From NCBI GenBank assembly GCA_028288725.1, contig JAQGIC010000021.1, positions 25,090 through 89,089 of the forward strand: a stretch of 64,000 nt of DNA. Reading direction: 5' to 3'. Below are positions 25,915-36,927 of the stretch, piece by piece (the first letter of the stretch is position 1; each line of letters begins with the position of its first letter). The notes under the pieces are model-generated. The model made no database searches and was not told the origin of the DNA. It saw only the letters and a list, made by a program, of their open reading frames with translations. The position numbers and the translations under genes were made by a program. Source of the stretch: Rhodospirillales bacterium. Lineage in GTDB: Bacteria; Pseudomonadota; Alphaproteobacteria; ATCC43930; CGMCC-115725.

Positions 25915-27135
25915 CTACGGAACCGTCAGCCGCTCCAGCGCCGCCTTTCCCATCGGATCATCCGCCGGCAGCTTTTTCACCTGCTCCAACAACCCCGCCC
26001 GAACGCGGGTCGCATCCGGCAGCGGCTGGTCGGTCCAGTAGCGTTTGGCCGGATCGAAGAACCCGACCTCGTCCAGGAAGGCCGCGATGAAATAAAGCGC
26101 GTCGGGCCAGGATTCCCCATCGGCGCGGGTGCGCAACCCACCATCGGACGTTAGGGCGGTGCCGAGCGTCCAATCGACCAGACCGGCGATCTCGGTCGCG
26201 ACGGCCGCGCGCTGGTCAGGGCGGATCCGGGACCAGCCGAGCCGGAACAGGGTCGCGACATCATAGTTATTGTGGCTCGTCATCCCGTCGGCATCGAGCC
26301 AGCCGCGCGGATATTGCTTCGATTTGATCGCGATCAGGTGATCGATCAATTGCGGCCAATGGCCGATGGCCCCGTCCCTGTATCGCGCCATATGGAAGGT
26401 CATGCTGAGATCGGCGGTCTCGATCGTCCCATAGCGCTCGCCGAAGAAGCCGGTCGTCGGCGACTGCGCGTCGGCGATGAAACGCAGGACGACGGCGTCG
26501 AGGCCGGGGCGCCATGGATAGCCGAGCGGCCGTCGGCGCAGCACCAGGCGCACCAGGTCGGCGCTGGCAATGTTCAATTCCTTACGATGATCGATGCCGT
26601 CCTGCTCCAGGTCCGAATTCAGCAGCCCGCGCAGGTAGGCGTCCAATCGCGCCGGATCATTGATCCGATCCAGAAAGCGCGGTGTCGCGGGCGGCGCCCC
26701 CTCGGTCAGGAAGCGATCGGTCGATGCGCCGAGCTTCCAGAACCATGCCTCGACGCAGGGCCCGTAGCTCCCGGCGGCGTCCAGAACGGTGCCGGCGGGC
26801 ACCGTCGGCGCTGCGGCAAGGGCGCGCACCCGGTCGCGGACGCGCTCGGCCGCCGGCACGTCGGCGGTCGAGTTCAGGTGCCAGCGTAATTCGGTCACGG
26901 CCTGGCGCAGGCAGCTCCGATCGGCACCGGCCTGCTCGTCGGCGTCGAGCCGGGCCTCGATGGCTGTAATTTCCGGCTTGGTCGCCCGCCGGAAATCGCG
27001 CATCGCCGGAAAGATCTTGGCCAGGATCGCGCCCGGGTCGAAATCCTGCGCCGCTGCCGGCGACGACACGAGCAGGGCTGCCACCAGCAAAGCCGGCGGC
27101 AACCGTTGCCGCCAGAAGTGTCTTGTTCCGGTCAT
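25915..27135 (-). CDS. Exported protein of unknown function
   Basis: 406 residues from ATG 27135. Signal peptide: RQRLPPALLVAALLVSSPAAAQ, cleavage likely after AAA-Q. The mature part is helical with recurring aromatic, Gly- and Asp-rich segments (GFFGERYGTIETADLSMTFHMARYRDG; MTSHNNYDVATLFRLGWSRI), which suggests an alpha/alpha-toroid fold as in glycosidases and terpene-cyclase-like proteins, but I cannot name a family. No clear neighbours: convergent or divergent genes are a toxin-antitoxin unit and a TerB-like gene. Confidence 0.65.
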   Translation of the reverse strand: MTGTRHFWRQRLPPALLVAALLVSSPAAAQDFDPGAILAKIFPAMRDFRRATKPEITAIEARLDADEQAGADRSCLRQAVTELRWHLNSTADVPAAERVRDRVRALAAAPTVPAGTVLDAAGSYGPCVEAWFWKLGASTDRFLTEGAPPATPRFLDRINDPARLDAYLRGLLNSDLEQDGIDHRKELNIASADLVRLVLRRRPLGYPWRPGLDAVVLRFIADAQSPTTGFFGERYGTIETADLSMTFHMARYRDGAIGHWPQLIDHLIAIKSKQYPRGWLDADGMTSHNNYDVATLFRLGWSRIRPDQRAAVATEIAGLVDWTLGTALTSDGGLRTRADGESWPDALYFIAAFLDEVGFFDPAKRYWTDQPLPDATRVRAGLLEQVKKLPADDPMGKAALERLTVP

Positions 27136-27189
27136 GATCGCCGCGTATTCAGGCGGTAGGGTTTTTGTCTGCCAGGAGGACATGTTTCC

Positions 27190-27594
27190 ATGATCGATCA
27201 TCACGCGGCCCTGATCCAGACGATGTTCCTGGTCTCCGCCGCCGATGCTGACATGACCGACGCCGAATTGGGCATCATCGGCGAGGTCGTCAGCTTTCTG
27301 CCGGTCTTCCGGGGCTACGACAATTCCAAGCTGGGTGTCACGCTGGAAGAATGCGCCAATTTCCTCGGCCAGGAAGACGGGCTGGAACTCGGTCTGAAGC
27401 AGATCCGCGAGGCCCTGCCGCCGAAACTGCGTGAAACGGCCTACGCGATTGCCTGCGACGTGGTCGCGGTCGATGGCGAGGCGACCCAGGAAGAGCTGCG
27501 CATCTTGGAACTGCTGCGACACCGCCTGGGCATCGACCGTCTGGTTGCCTCCGCGATCGAGCGCGGCGCGCGTGCGCGGTTCATGACGCTCTGA
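27190..27594 (+). CDS. TerB-like helical protein
   Basis: 134 residues, all helical. It shows the paired acidic motif of TerB/DUF533-type domains: AADADMTDAELGIIGEVV at the start and CDVVAVDGEATQEELRILELL near the end, both with metal-binding-like Asp/Glu spacing. Family members occur in tellurite-resistance and stress loci, but no ter genes are here. GGAGGA precedes the start. Divergent from the exported protein. Confidence 0.75.
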   Translation: MIDHHAALIQTMFLVSAADADMTDAELGIIGEVVSFLPVFRGYDNSKLGVTLEECANFLGQEDGLELGLKQIREALPPKLRETAYAIACDVVAVDGEATQEELRILELLRHRLGIDRLVASAIERGARARFMTL

Positions 27595-27610
27595 ACCTGC
27601 GCGTTTTCGC

Positions 27611-28183
27611 TCAATCGGCCGGTGCCGTCTTGGGACGCGCCGGCCGTTTCTTTTTGGGCGGCGCAATTGGCTTCGGCTCGGGCTTTGCCGCGGTCTTTTC
27701 CGGAGGCTCGTGGGCGAGGCCGACCAGCCGCTGTTTGCGCCATAGCCGGCGCATCGCTTTCAGGAACTTGTCCTCGCGCCGGCCCAGGACGTCGAAGAAC
27801 TCCCGATCGACTTCCGCGATCAGCGGCAGCGCGTCCGCAAGCCGGGCCTTGCCGGCAGGGGTCAGGCTCAAGAGGCGCGAGCGCGTGTCGGCCGGATTGC
27901 GTTCGCGCTTGATGAGCCCGGCCGTCTCCAGCGTGCGGAGCACCTGCGAAGTCATCATCGGGTCGGCGCCGAGCGCCTGGGCCAAGGCCGACTGACTGAC
28001 GGCGGCACCAGCGGCCAGCTGATCCTTGAGACCGGCCAGCAGCACGATCTGGACATAGGTCAGGCCGGTCGGGGCCAGCGCCGCGCGGATGAGGCGCTGC
28101 CAGCCGTTGGTGACCTGCCACAGCATGAAACCGGGGCCGAGGACCGGCGTCTCGCTCTCGTCAGGTTCTTCGAGGACAGTCAT
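27611..28183 (-). CDS. MarR family transcriptional regulator with basic C-terminal tail
   Basis: 190 residues from ATG 28183 (GGAG eight bases upstream); a GTG three codons earlier is possible. Winged helix: SQSALAQALGADPMMTSQVLRTLETAGLIKRERNPADTRSRLLSLTPAG. The last 30-odd residues are a Lys/Pro/Ala-rich tail (PPEKTAAKPEPKPIAPPKKK) unusual for MarR proteins, perhaps non-specific DNA binding. Divergent from ctaA, so ctaA or itself may be a target; this is a guess from position. Confidence 0.87.
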   Translation of the reverse strand: MTVLEEPDESETPVLGPGFMLWQVTNGWQRLIRAALAPTGLTYVQIVLLAGLKDQLAAGAAVSQSALAQALGADPMMTSQVLRTLETAGLIKRERNPADTRSRLLSLTPAGKARLADALPLIAEVDREFFDVLGRREDKFLKAMRRLWRKQRLVGLAHEPPEKTAAKPEPKPIAPPKKKRPARPKTAPAD

Positions 28184-28493
28184 CAGCCGCACTCCGCCGG
28201 GGCCGTGGATCGCGATCGGTCACTATGCGCGCAGGGTTTGCTGCGCTGCCAGAAGATTCCCCCCGCATCGGTCTGCAAACGCGTCGGACCCTCGGGCCGC
28301 GGGTCGGATTCATGCTCCTTTAATGCGTTCGGGCGTATCGCTGCCCCCGTAAGCCTTGCGATGGACGCAAGGATGTGTCGCGGCGCCGCACTGCAATAAA
28401 GCGCTTGCATGTGCCGCTGTGGGACATAAGATCCCGTTTTTCCGGGATCGGACAGTTTATCGAGGGCGGCTCTTGAGCATCGCTGTTACCGCC
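28184..28493. other. Divergent intergenic region marR/ctaA
   Basis: 310 bases. It contains a plus-strand promoter-like pair TTGCAT / TAAGAT (28405-28432) and a 7-bp hairpin with a T-rich loop (28430-28449) just after it, then GAGGG before a possible TTG start. No additional gene was recognised. Confidence 0.5.
28405..28432 (+). promoter_or_regulatory. Candidate ctaA promoter
   Basis: TTGCAT (28405-28410), 16 bases, TAAGAT (28427-28432). A hairpin GATCCCG-TTTTTC-CGGGATC (28430-28449) overlaps the expected transcription start. Confidence 0.35.
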
Positions 28494-29554
28494 ATGCCGG
28501 CTCGCAAAGCGGCGACGGATCGCGTGGTTGCCTATTGGCTGATCGCCACGGCCGTGATGATTCTGCTGATGGTCGTGATCGGCGGCGTGACGCGCCTGAC
28601 CGAGTCCGGCCTGTCGATCACCGAATGGAAGCCGCTCAGCGGCACGCTGCCCCCGCTCAGCGAGGCTGCCTGGGCCGACGCGTTCCAGAAATACCAGCAG
28701 ATCCCCGAATACCGGGAAATCCATCGCGGCATGAGCCTCGAGGAATTCAAGGGCATCTTCTTCTGGGAATATCTGCATCGGCTGTGGGGTCGGACGATCG
28801 GCCTGGTGGCGCTCCTGCCGCTGGTCGTGTTCCTGGTCCAGGGCCGGGTCAAGGGCGCCGACGTGCCCAAGCTGATCGCCGTGCCATTCCTGGTGGCGCT
28901 GCAGGGCGCGCTCGGCTGGTACATGGTCGAAAGCGGCCTCGCGGTCCGCACCAGCGTCAGCCAATATCGCCTGACCGCGCATCTGATGCTGGCAGTGGCG
29001 ATCTACGGCTATATCGTCTGGATCGCGGCCGACATCCTGCGGCGCGAGCCGCTCTGGCTCGAAGGCCATCGGGTCCGCAAATTCCGCCGCGCCGCGCGCG
29101 GCATCCTGGCGCTGGTGACGCTCACCATGATTGCCGGCGGCTTCACCGCCGGCCTCAAGGCGGGCCTGACATACAACACCTTTCCACTGATGGACGGCCG
29201 CCTGGTGCCGGCGGGATATCTGCAGCTCGATCCCTGGTGGCGCAATCTGTTCGAGAATATCGCGACGGTGCAGTTCGACCATCGTCTGCTCGCCACCACC
29301 AGCTTCTGCGCCATCGTGGCGTTCTGGCTGGCGGTTCGCGGTCAATGCGTACCGCGCACCGTGAAGGCGCCGCTGAATGCCCTGATGCTGGTTGCCTGCC
29401 TGCAGGTGGCGCTCGGCATTTCGACCCTGCTGTTCATGGTTCCGGTACCGCTCGCCGCCGCCCATCAGGCCGGTGCGGTGCTGCTGTTCACCTGCGCGCT
29501 TCTGACCCTGCACGGATTGCGCGAGCCGCGCGGGAAGCGGAAGCCCGCCGCCAA

Positions 29555-29558
<4 letters not shown>
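28494..29558 (+). CDS. ctaA: Heme A synthase (CtaA/COX15)
   Basis: 354 residues with about eight membrane helices. The four conserved heme-ligand histidines are visible in EYLHRLWGR, RLTAHLMLA, QFDHRLLATT and AAAHQAGAV, and the N-terminal GGVTRLTESGLSITEWKP is diagnostic. There is no Cys pair, as in the alphaproteobacterial/mitochondrial type. Converts heme O to heme A for aa3 oxidases. An in-frame TTG at 28473 has a better ribosome site (GAGG) and may be the true start, adding seven residues. The end overlaps the convergent copper ATPase gene by four bases. Confidence 0.95.
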
Positions 29559-31678
<2,120 letters not shown>

Positions 31679-31965
31679 GGCAATCTCACTCGTCCGCAGT
31701 TCGCCGAGTTAGATGGGGCTTGCCATCATGGGAAGGTCAAGGGCTTGGTTCGAAGGCACGGCGGCATCGCCGAACCCAAAAATGTCATGGCTACTTCTTT
31801 TGTGAACTGTTGCAGCCTGCAGGGGAGCTGCTTCCGTCTACTCGGCTCTTTTGCGTGAGCGCTGGACCTTTGTCTCGACGTTGGACGGGAGGTCCCGATC
31901 GTGGCGAGAAAATTTCCGACTGCTTCCCGTTCCGCCGGCGCCGTCCAGCGCGCTCCCGTGCGTTG

Positions 31966-33120
31966 ATGCTGCGCGTCGAACGTCTGGCGGATCCGGACGC
32001 GTTCAAACCGCTCGTGCCGCAGTGGGAGGCGATCGAGAAAACGCTCTCGCCGCGAGTGCCGTTCACCATGCCGCTATGGAACTTCCTGTGGTGGCAGCAT
32101 CTGAGCGAGCATCGCCGGCCGCTGTCCGACGAATTTCACAGTTTCGCGGTCTACTCGGCACAGGGTGCGCTGGTCGCGATCGCCCCGATGATGCTCACCC
32201 ACCGGCCCGCATCGGGGCCGTTGCGGGTCCGGAAACTTCAATTCCTCGGTGCCGACCCCTTCATCACCGAAGTGCGGGGCCTGATCTGCGCGCCGGCGAA
32301 CCAGTTCGAGGCGACCGTCGCCATCATCGAGCATCTATATGCCCATCGCCAGGATTGGGATTGGGTCGAATGGTTCGGCGCGCTCGGCCCTGCTGTCCCG
32401 GACGACTATACCGCGCATGGATTTGCGTTCGAGCGCGTGTATCAGGTTCCGGACCATTACCTGCCGTTGCCTGACAGCTGGGAGGCATTGAGATCGCGTT
32501 TCCCGCCGAATACCAAGGAGGCCTTGCGGAAGTGCTATAGATCGCTCAGTCGGGACGGGCACGCTTTTACGTTGCGGACCACCGACCGGCCCGCGGATGT
32601 GCCCGCGGCGATGGCGACGTTTTTCAGGCTGCACACCGCCCGCGCGGCAAGTCCGGCCGGCGCCAGGCATCCGGATCTATTTCAACGCCGGAAGCCGCGT
32701 GCGTTCCTGAACGACCTGATCGAGCAGGCGGCCCTGCGACGGCGACTTCGCATATACGAACTCCTCGTCGACGGCGACGTGGTCGCCACGCGCATCGCAT
32801 TCGAGTTCGAGCGGGAGATCTACCTCTATTACTCGGGCTTCGATCCGGCCTGGTCAAACCACAACGTCATGACCACGCTGATGGCCGAGATCATGAAATG
32901 GGCGATCGAGCGGGGCTTTGCGATTCTCAACCTGTCGACCGGTACGGATCGCTCCAAGACCCGCTGGCGACCGGATGCTGCCGTGTCCTGGGTGGGTACG
33001 CTCGTCTCGCCGACCTGGCGCGGCAGAACCGCGCATTTCGCGTATGAAGACATTCTTGCCCGAAACCTCGCGCCGAGCCTGCCGACGATCGCCGCCCTGG
33101 CCCGCCGCTGGAAAGCGTAA
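31966..33120 (+). CDS. CelD/BcsL-type GNAT acetyltransferase
   Basis: 384 residues from ATG 31966. Tandem GNAT fold: PFTMPLWNFLWWQHLSEHRRP near the N-terminus, RFPPNTKEALRKCYRSLSRDG in the middle and the C-terminal core ALRRRLRIYELLVDGDVVATRIAFEFEREIYLYYSGFDPAWS. These are landmarks of the Acetyltransf_6/FemAB-like family, first named from cellulose-operon genes. No cellulose or other polysaccharide genes are here, so the acceptor is unknown. Confidence 0.82.
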   Translation: MLRVERLADPDAFKPLVPQWEAIEKTLSPRVPFTMPLWNFLWWQHLSEHRRPLSDEFHSFAVYSAQGALVAIAPMMLTHRPASGPLRVRKLQFLGADPFITEVRGLICAPANQFEATVAIIEHLYAHRQDWDWVEWFGALGPAVPDDYTAHGFAFERVYQVPDHYLPLPDSWEALRSRFPPNTKEALRKCYRSLSRDGHAFTLRTTDRPADVPAAMATFFRLHTARAASPAGARHPDLFQRRKPRAFLNDLIEQAALRRRLRIYELLVDGDVVATRIAFEFEREIYLYYSGFDPAWSNHNVMTTLMAEIMKWAIERGFAILNLSTGTDRSKTRWRPDAAVSWVGTLVSPTWRGRTAHFAYEDILARNLAPSLPTIAALARRWKA

Positions 33121-33413
33121 GGGATGCTTCCCGGCGCGCATGACAGGCCTGCTGAGGGATGAAGCGTCCGGCCGGCAATGCTATATCGGCATCCTCGACC
33201 GACAAGCAAGCAACACACCCAACTGAGAGTTTCACCACCCGGTTCATCGCGAAGGAAGTCGGGCGACCGCTGCGCTCGCCTCTTATCGTTGCGACGGATT
33301 CACCCGGCCGGCACGGCAATCGAGACTCCCGATACCGCACCGCACTATCGTCCGACCCGATCCGATCCTGGGGATCGCCCAACGCCGCTCGCCGGCGCGC
33401 CAAAGGAAGCGAA

Positions 33414-34382
33414 ATGAAGATCGTTGTCGGCACCGCCAATCCCGAGCTCGGTCGGGATATCCTGAAGGCGCTCGACCTGCCGCCGGTCGAGGCGGTGATC
33501 AAACGCTTCGCCGATCAGGAGCTGTTCGCCGAGATCCACGAGAATGTGCGCGGCGAGGATTGCTACATCGTCCAGCCGACATCGCGCCCGACCAGCGACA
33601 ATCTGATGGAACTGTTGATCCTGGCCGACACGCTGAAGCGCAGTTCGGCCCGCCAGATCACCGCGGTCATTCCCTACTTCGGCTATGCCCGCCAGGACCG
33701 CAAGACCGGCTCGCGCACGCCCATTTCGGCGAAGCTCGCGGCCAATATGATCGCGGCCTCGGGCGTCGACCGGGTGCTGACGCTCGATCTGCATGCCGGC
33801 CAGATCCAGGGCTTCTTCGACATTCCGCTGGATCACCTGGAAGCGGTGCCGCTGTTTGCCGCCGAAATTCAGCGCATGTGGGGCAAGGCGGTCGATGGCA
33901 TCACCATCGTCTCGCCCGATATCGGCGGCGTGGTGCGCGCCCGGCGCCTCCTGGGCAAGCTCGCGAGCGACGCCGGCCCCGGCCGCAAGCCGCAGGATCT
34001 GGCGATCATCGACAAGCGCCGCCCGCAGGCCGGCGTGTCCGAGGTCATGAACATCATCGGCGAGGTCGAAGGCCGGCATTGCGTCATGATCGACGATATC
34101 GTCGACACGGCCGGCACGCTGTGTAACGCGGCCGCAGCCTTGCTGGATCAGGGCGCCAAGTCGGTGATCGCCTGCATCACCCATGCGGTGCTGTCGCCGG
34201 GCGCCGTCGAGAAGATCGAGAATTCGAAGCTGGAGGCGCTGATCGCGACCGACAGCATCCGTCCGACCGCCGACGAGGCGCACAGCATCAAGATCCGCCG
34301 CCTGTCGATTGCCGGCCTGCTGGCCGATGCCATCCGCGAGATCGACAGCGACGGGTCGGTCTCGATGCTGAATCTGCGGTAG
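33414..34382 (+). CDS. prs: Ribose-phosphate pyrophosphokinase
   Basis: 322 residues from ATG 33414, with AAAGGAAG just upstream. PRPP-binding loop VMIDDIVDTAGTLCNAA near 228-244, the flexible-loop segment YFGYARQDRKTGSRTPIS near 95-112 and the metal/ATP region LDLHAGQIQGFFDIPLD. Makes PRPP from ribose-5-phosphate and ATP for purines, pyrimidines, NAD, His and Trp. The 290 bases upstream hold no recognisable gene. Confidence 0.95.
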   Translation: MKIVVGTANPELGRDILKALDLPPVEAVIKRFADQELFAEIHENVRGEDCYIVQPTSRPTSDNLMELLILADTLKRSSARQITAVIPYFGYARQDRKTGSRTPISAKLAANMIAASGVDRVLTLDLHAGQIQGFFDIPLDHLEAVPLFAAEIQRMWGKAVDGITIVSPDIGGVVRARRLLGKLASDAGPGRKPQDLAIIDKRRPQAGVSEVMNIIGEVEGRHCVMIDDIVDTAGTLCNAAAALLDQGAKSVIACITHAVLSPGAVEKIENSKLEALIATDSIRPTADEAHSIKIRRLSIAGLLADAIREIDSDGSVSMLNLR

Positions 34383-34440
34383 ACGGTCGCTCCGGCCCTA
34401 ACATCCCGGCCGCAAAATGCGAGAGAGGGAGCTTTCTTCA

Positions 34441-34490
34441 CCCTCTACCGCCTGCGGAAGAGGGAGGGCCCCGCGAAGCGGCAGGCTGAG
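34441..34490. repeat. CCCTCTACCG-type hairpin repeat after prs
   Basis: CCCTCTACCG-CCTG-CGGAAGAGGG (34441-34464, one mismatch) followed by a degenerate second unit. Similar to the hairpin at 15010-15033. It may terminate the prs transcript. Confidence 0.5.
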
Positions 34491-34592
34491 GGTTGCACAG
34501 CGGCTCTACTGCCCGGAAACATGAATCGGGACAATCGCCCGTTTGCGGTGCAATATGACCGGATTGTTGCCGCGTTCACGAGCATTCGCTTG

Positions 34593-35570
34593 ATGTCGTC
34601 CTCGATAGCCGCCGTTCAGATCCCACCCGACGCGTTGCCGCCCGGGTCGTACGACCGGTTCGACCGTGCCGACTGGGCCAAGCTCCGCTCGTCGACGCCG
34701 CTGACGCTCGACGAGGCGGATCTGGCCCGCCTGCGCGGCATCAATGACGCGATCTCGCTCGACGAGGTGCAGGCGATCTATCTGCCGCTGTCGCGCCTGC
34801 TCAATCTCCATGTCTCGGCGACCCAGGATCTGCAGCGGGTCAAGGAGAGCTTCCTCGGCCAGGATATCCGCGCCTCGACCTATATCATCGGCATCGCCGG
34901 CTCGGTCGCGGTCGGCAAGAGCACGACCGCGCGCATCCTGCAGGCGCTGCTGTCGCGCTGGCCGAACCATCCCAAGGTCGATCTGGTGACCACGGATGGC
35001 TTCCTGCTGCCGAACGCGGTGCTGGAGCAGCGCGGCCTGATGCGGCGCAAGGGCTTTCCGGAAAGCTACGATACCAAGCGCCTGTTGGATTTCGTCTCCC
35101 GCCTCAAGGCCGGCGGCCGGAACCTCGCTGTGCCGACCTATTCGCATCAGACCTACGACATCGTGCCGGACGGCTGCCAGACCGTCGACCAGCCGGACAT
35201 CCTGATCCTGGAAGGGTTGAACGTGCTGCAGGGCGGCGACGGCCAGGTCGCCAAGGCGGCGCGGCTGTTCGTCTCGGATTTCTTCGATTTCTCGCTCTAT
35301 GTCGACGCGGCCGAGGACCAGCTCGAAAGCTGGTACCTGGAGCGCTTCGCCCGGCTGCGCGAAACCGCGTTCAACGACCCGCGCGCTTATTTCCGCTTCT
35401 ATGCCGAAATGCCGAAGGAACAGGCGATGACCCGCGCGCATGAGATCTGGCGCGACATCAATCTGGAAAACCTGCGCCAGAACATCGCGCCGACCCGCGG
35501 CCGCGCCAACCTGGTGCTGCGCAAGAGCCGGCGCCATTCAGTCGAGGAAGTCTGGCTGAGGAAAAGTTGA
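34593..35570 (+). CDS. coaA: Type I pantothenate kinase
   Basis: 325 residues from ATG 34593, the usual length; an ATG at 34521 would add 24 residues. P-loop GSVAVGKST (103-111), [35 protein letters not shown] and LEGLNVLQ are the CoaA landmarks. Phosphorylates pantothenate as the first step of coenzyme A synthesis and is usually inhibited by CoA. Its stop lies immediately before the LysE-family gene. Confidence 0.93.
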   Translation: MSSSIAAVQIPPDALPPGSYDRFDRADWAKLRSSTPLTLDEADLARLRGINDAISLDEVQAIYLPLSRLLNLHVSATQDLQRVKESFLGQDIRASTYIIGIAGSVAVGKSTTARILQALLSRWPNHPKVDLVTTDGFLLPNAVLEQRGLMRRKGFPESYDTKRLLDFVSRLKAGGRNLAVPTYSHQTYDIVPDGCQTVDQPDILILEGLNVLQGGDGQVAKAARLFVSDFFDFSLYVDAAEDQLESWYLERFARLRETAFNDPRAYFRFYAEMPKEQAMTRAHEIWRDINLENLRQNIAPTRGRANLVLRKSRRHSVEEVWLRKS

Positions 35571-35572
35571 GC

Positions 35573-36202
35573 ATGCCGTCAGATCTGATCTGGTTTTTGA
35601 GTGTCGCCGGGATCCTGGCGCTGACGCCGGGGCCGGGGATCTTCTATGTCGCGGGACGCGCGCTCGCCGGTGGCCGGCTGGAGGGCCTGGCGTCGAGCTT
35701 CGGGACGGGCTTGGGCGGGCTGGTCCATGTCATGGCCGGCGCTGTCGGAATCTCGGCGCTGGTCATGGCCAGCGCCACGGCGTTCACCATCCTGAAGCTG
35801 ATCGGTGCCGCCTATCTGGTCTGGCTGGGCGTGCAGACCTGGCGAACGGCCGGGCAGGCGGCCGAGACCCCGACAACCACCGCCAGCGGTGCCCGGCGTG
35901 CCTTCGTCCAGGGCGTGATCGTCGAGGCGACGAACCCGAAGACGGCGGCGTTCTTCCTCGCGTTCGTCCCCCAATTCATCGAGCCGGCGCGTGGATCCGT
36001 CGCGCTGCAATTCATGCTCTTGGGCATCATCTCGGTCGCGCTCAATACCGCCGTCGATGTGCTGGTCACCTTCGGCGCCACCGCGGTGCGCGGCCGGCTC
36101 GGCGGCGGTACCGCCGTGCGCCGCCTGCGGCGAGGATCGGGTGCTCTGATGGTCGGCCTCGGGATCTCGCTGGCGCTGTCACGGCGGGCGCCGGCGCCCT
36201 GA
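35573..36202 (+). CDS. LysE/RhtB family amino-acid exporter
   Basis: 209 residues with five to six hydrophobic helices. The family N-terminus LIWFLSVAGILALTPGPGIFYVAGRALAGG and the middle motif GVIVEATNPKTAAFFLAFVPQF are diagnostic. ATG 35573 is used (AGGAAAA upstream); a TTG overlapping the coaA stop at 35567 is an alternative. Exports an amino acid or homoserine-type lactone; substrate not predictable. Confidence 0.88.
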   Translation: MPSDLIWFLSVAGILALTPGPGIFYVAGRALAGGRLEGLASSFGTGLGGLVHVMAGAVGISALVMASATAFTILKLIGAAYLVWLGVQTWRTAGQAAETPTTTASGARRAFVQGVIVEATNPKTAAFFLAFVPQFIEPARGSVALQFMLLGIISVALNTAVDVLVTFGATAVRGRLGGGTAVRRLRRGSGALMVGLGISLALSRRAPAP

Positions 36203-36242
36203 CGCAATCGCCATGTTACCCGTTGACGGTGCCCATGTGGTG

Positions 36243-36270
36243 CATCATGTATATGATGATGATCATGATG
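36243..36270. promoter_or_regulatory. ATGAT-rich inverted/direct repeats before a small gene pair
   Basis: CATCAT-GTAT-ATGATG (36243-36258) is a perfect inverted repeat, followed at once by the palindrome ATGATCAT (36259-36266) and another ATGATG. It ends next to the ribosome site GAGGCGG of the small DNA-binding-like protein gene. Candidate autoregulatory operator. Confidence 0.4.
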
Positions 36271-36279
36271 GAGGCGGTA

Positions 36280-36549
36280 ATGAGCCTGGCAACCAAGCGG
36301 CTGATCGTACCGATTTCCCCGGGTGACAAGAAGCTGGTCGAACAGCGGGCCGCGCGTGCCGGAAAGCTATCCGTCGCCGAGTTCGTGAGGCGCGCCGCAC
36401 TCAGTTACGATCCCGAAGATCAGGCGATCGAGCGGGAATTGCGTCAGTTGCTCGATGGCTTCGATGCCCTGCACGAGAGCACGTTGGCCCAGTTGGACCG
36501 AACGGACGCCGCGCTCGATCGGGCGCTCGCCCATTTCGCCCGACCTTGA
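36280..36549 (+). CDS. Small ribbon-helix-helix-like protein
   Basis: 89 residues from ATG 36280 (GGAGGCGG upstream). The N-terminal half KRLIVPISPGDKKLVEQRAARAGKLSVAEFVRRAAL has the strand-helix-helix spacing of CopG/MobC-type ribbon-helix-helix proteins. The C-terminal half is a charged helix (ERELRQLLDGFDALHESTLAQLDRTDAALDRALAHF). The next gene begins in its stop codon (TTGA), so the two are coupled. Function unknown; antitoxin-like or accessory regulator. Confidence 0.6.
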   Translation: MSLATKRLIVPISPGDKKLVEQRAARAGKLSVAEFVRRAALSYDPEDQAIERELRQLLDGFDALHESTLAQLDRTDAALDRALAHFARP

Positions 36550-36791
36550 GCGCGATCGGCGAGGCGCTGGCAGCGCTCAAGAAAGTCATCCTGCTGGAAG
36601 ACCGGATTTCCAGTCAGGGCAAGAAACTCGAACAGCTTGCTACGATCGTCGTCGATATCGACAAGCGGATGGCCGCGATGGAGGGTCGTCTGGAAGGCTT
36701 TATGGCGGCCGCGTCCGCCTTTGGCGGCGGCGGGCGCCCCGCGAAGGTGATCGATCCGGATCGATCCTTGGGGGGGCCGAAAGAGGCCTGA
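36546..36791 (+). CDS. Small coiled-coil protein coupled to the RHH-like gene
   Basis: 81 residues starting at TTG 36546 within the stop of the preceding gene. Mostly one long amphipathic helix (LAALKKVILLEDRISSQGKKLEQLATIVVDIDKRMAAMEGRLEGF) followed by a Gly-rich disordered tail. No known domain. The overlap and shared leader imply that it works with the ribbon-helix-helix protein. Confidence 0.55.
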   Translation: MSAIGEALAALKKVILLEDRISSQGKKLEQLATIVVDIDKRMAAMEGRLEGFMAAASAFGGGGRPAKVIDPDRSLGGPKEA

Positions 36792-36873
36792 AGCAAGCCG
36801 CCGCTAAAGCGGCTTCACCGCCTCGGCCTGCCGTCAAGACTGGGCAATAATTTTTGTGCAAGTGCCATAGCAA

Positions 36874-36901
36874 ACGGGCCGGAGATCGCTCTCCGGCCCG
36901 T
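36874..36901 (-). terminator. Terminator hairpin after sdhB
   Basis: 11-bp perfect stem (36874-36884 / 36891-36901), loop ATCGCT, between the coiled-coil gene and sdhB. On the minus strand it is followed by TTTGC; on the plus strand by TTCC. It probably ends the sdh operon and may serve both sides. Confidence 0.65.
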
Positions 36902-36927
36902 TCCACATCCGGCGCTCAGCGCGGAAG

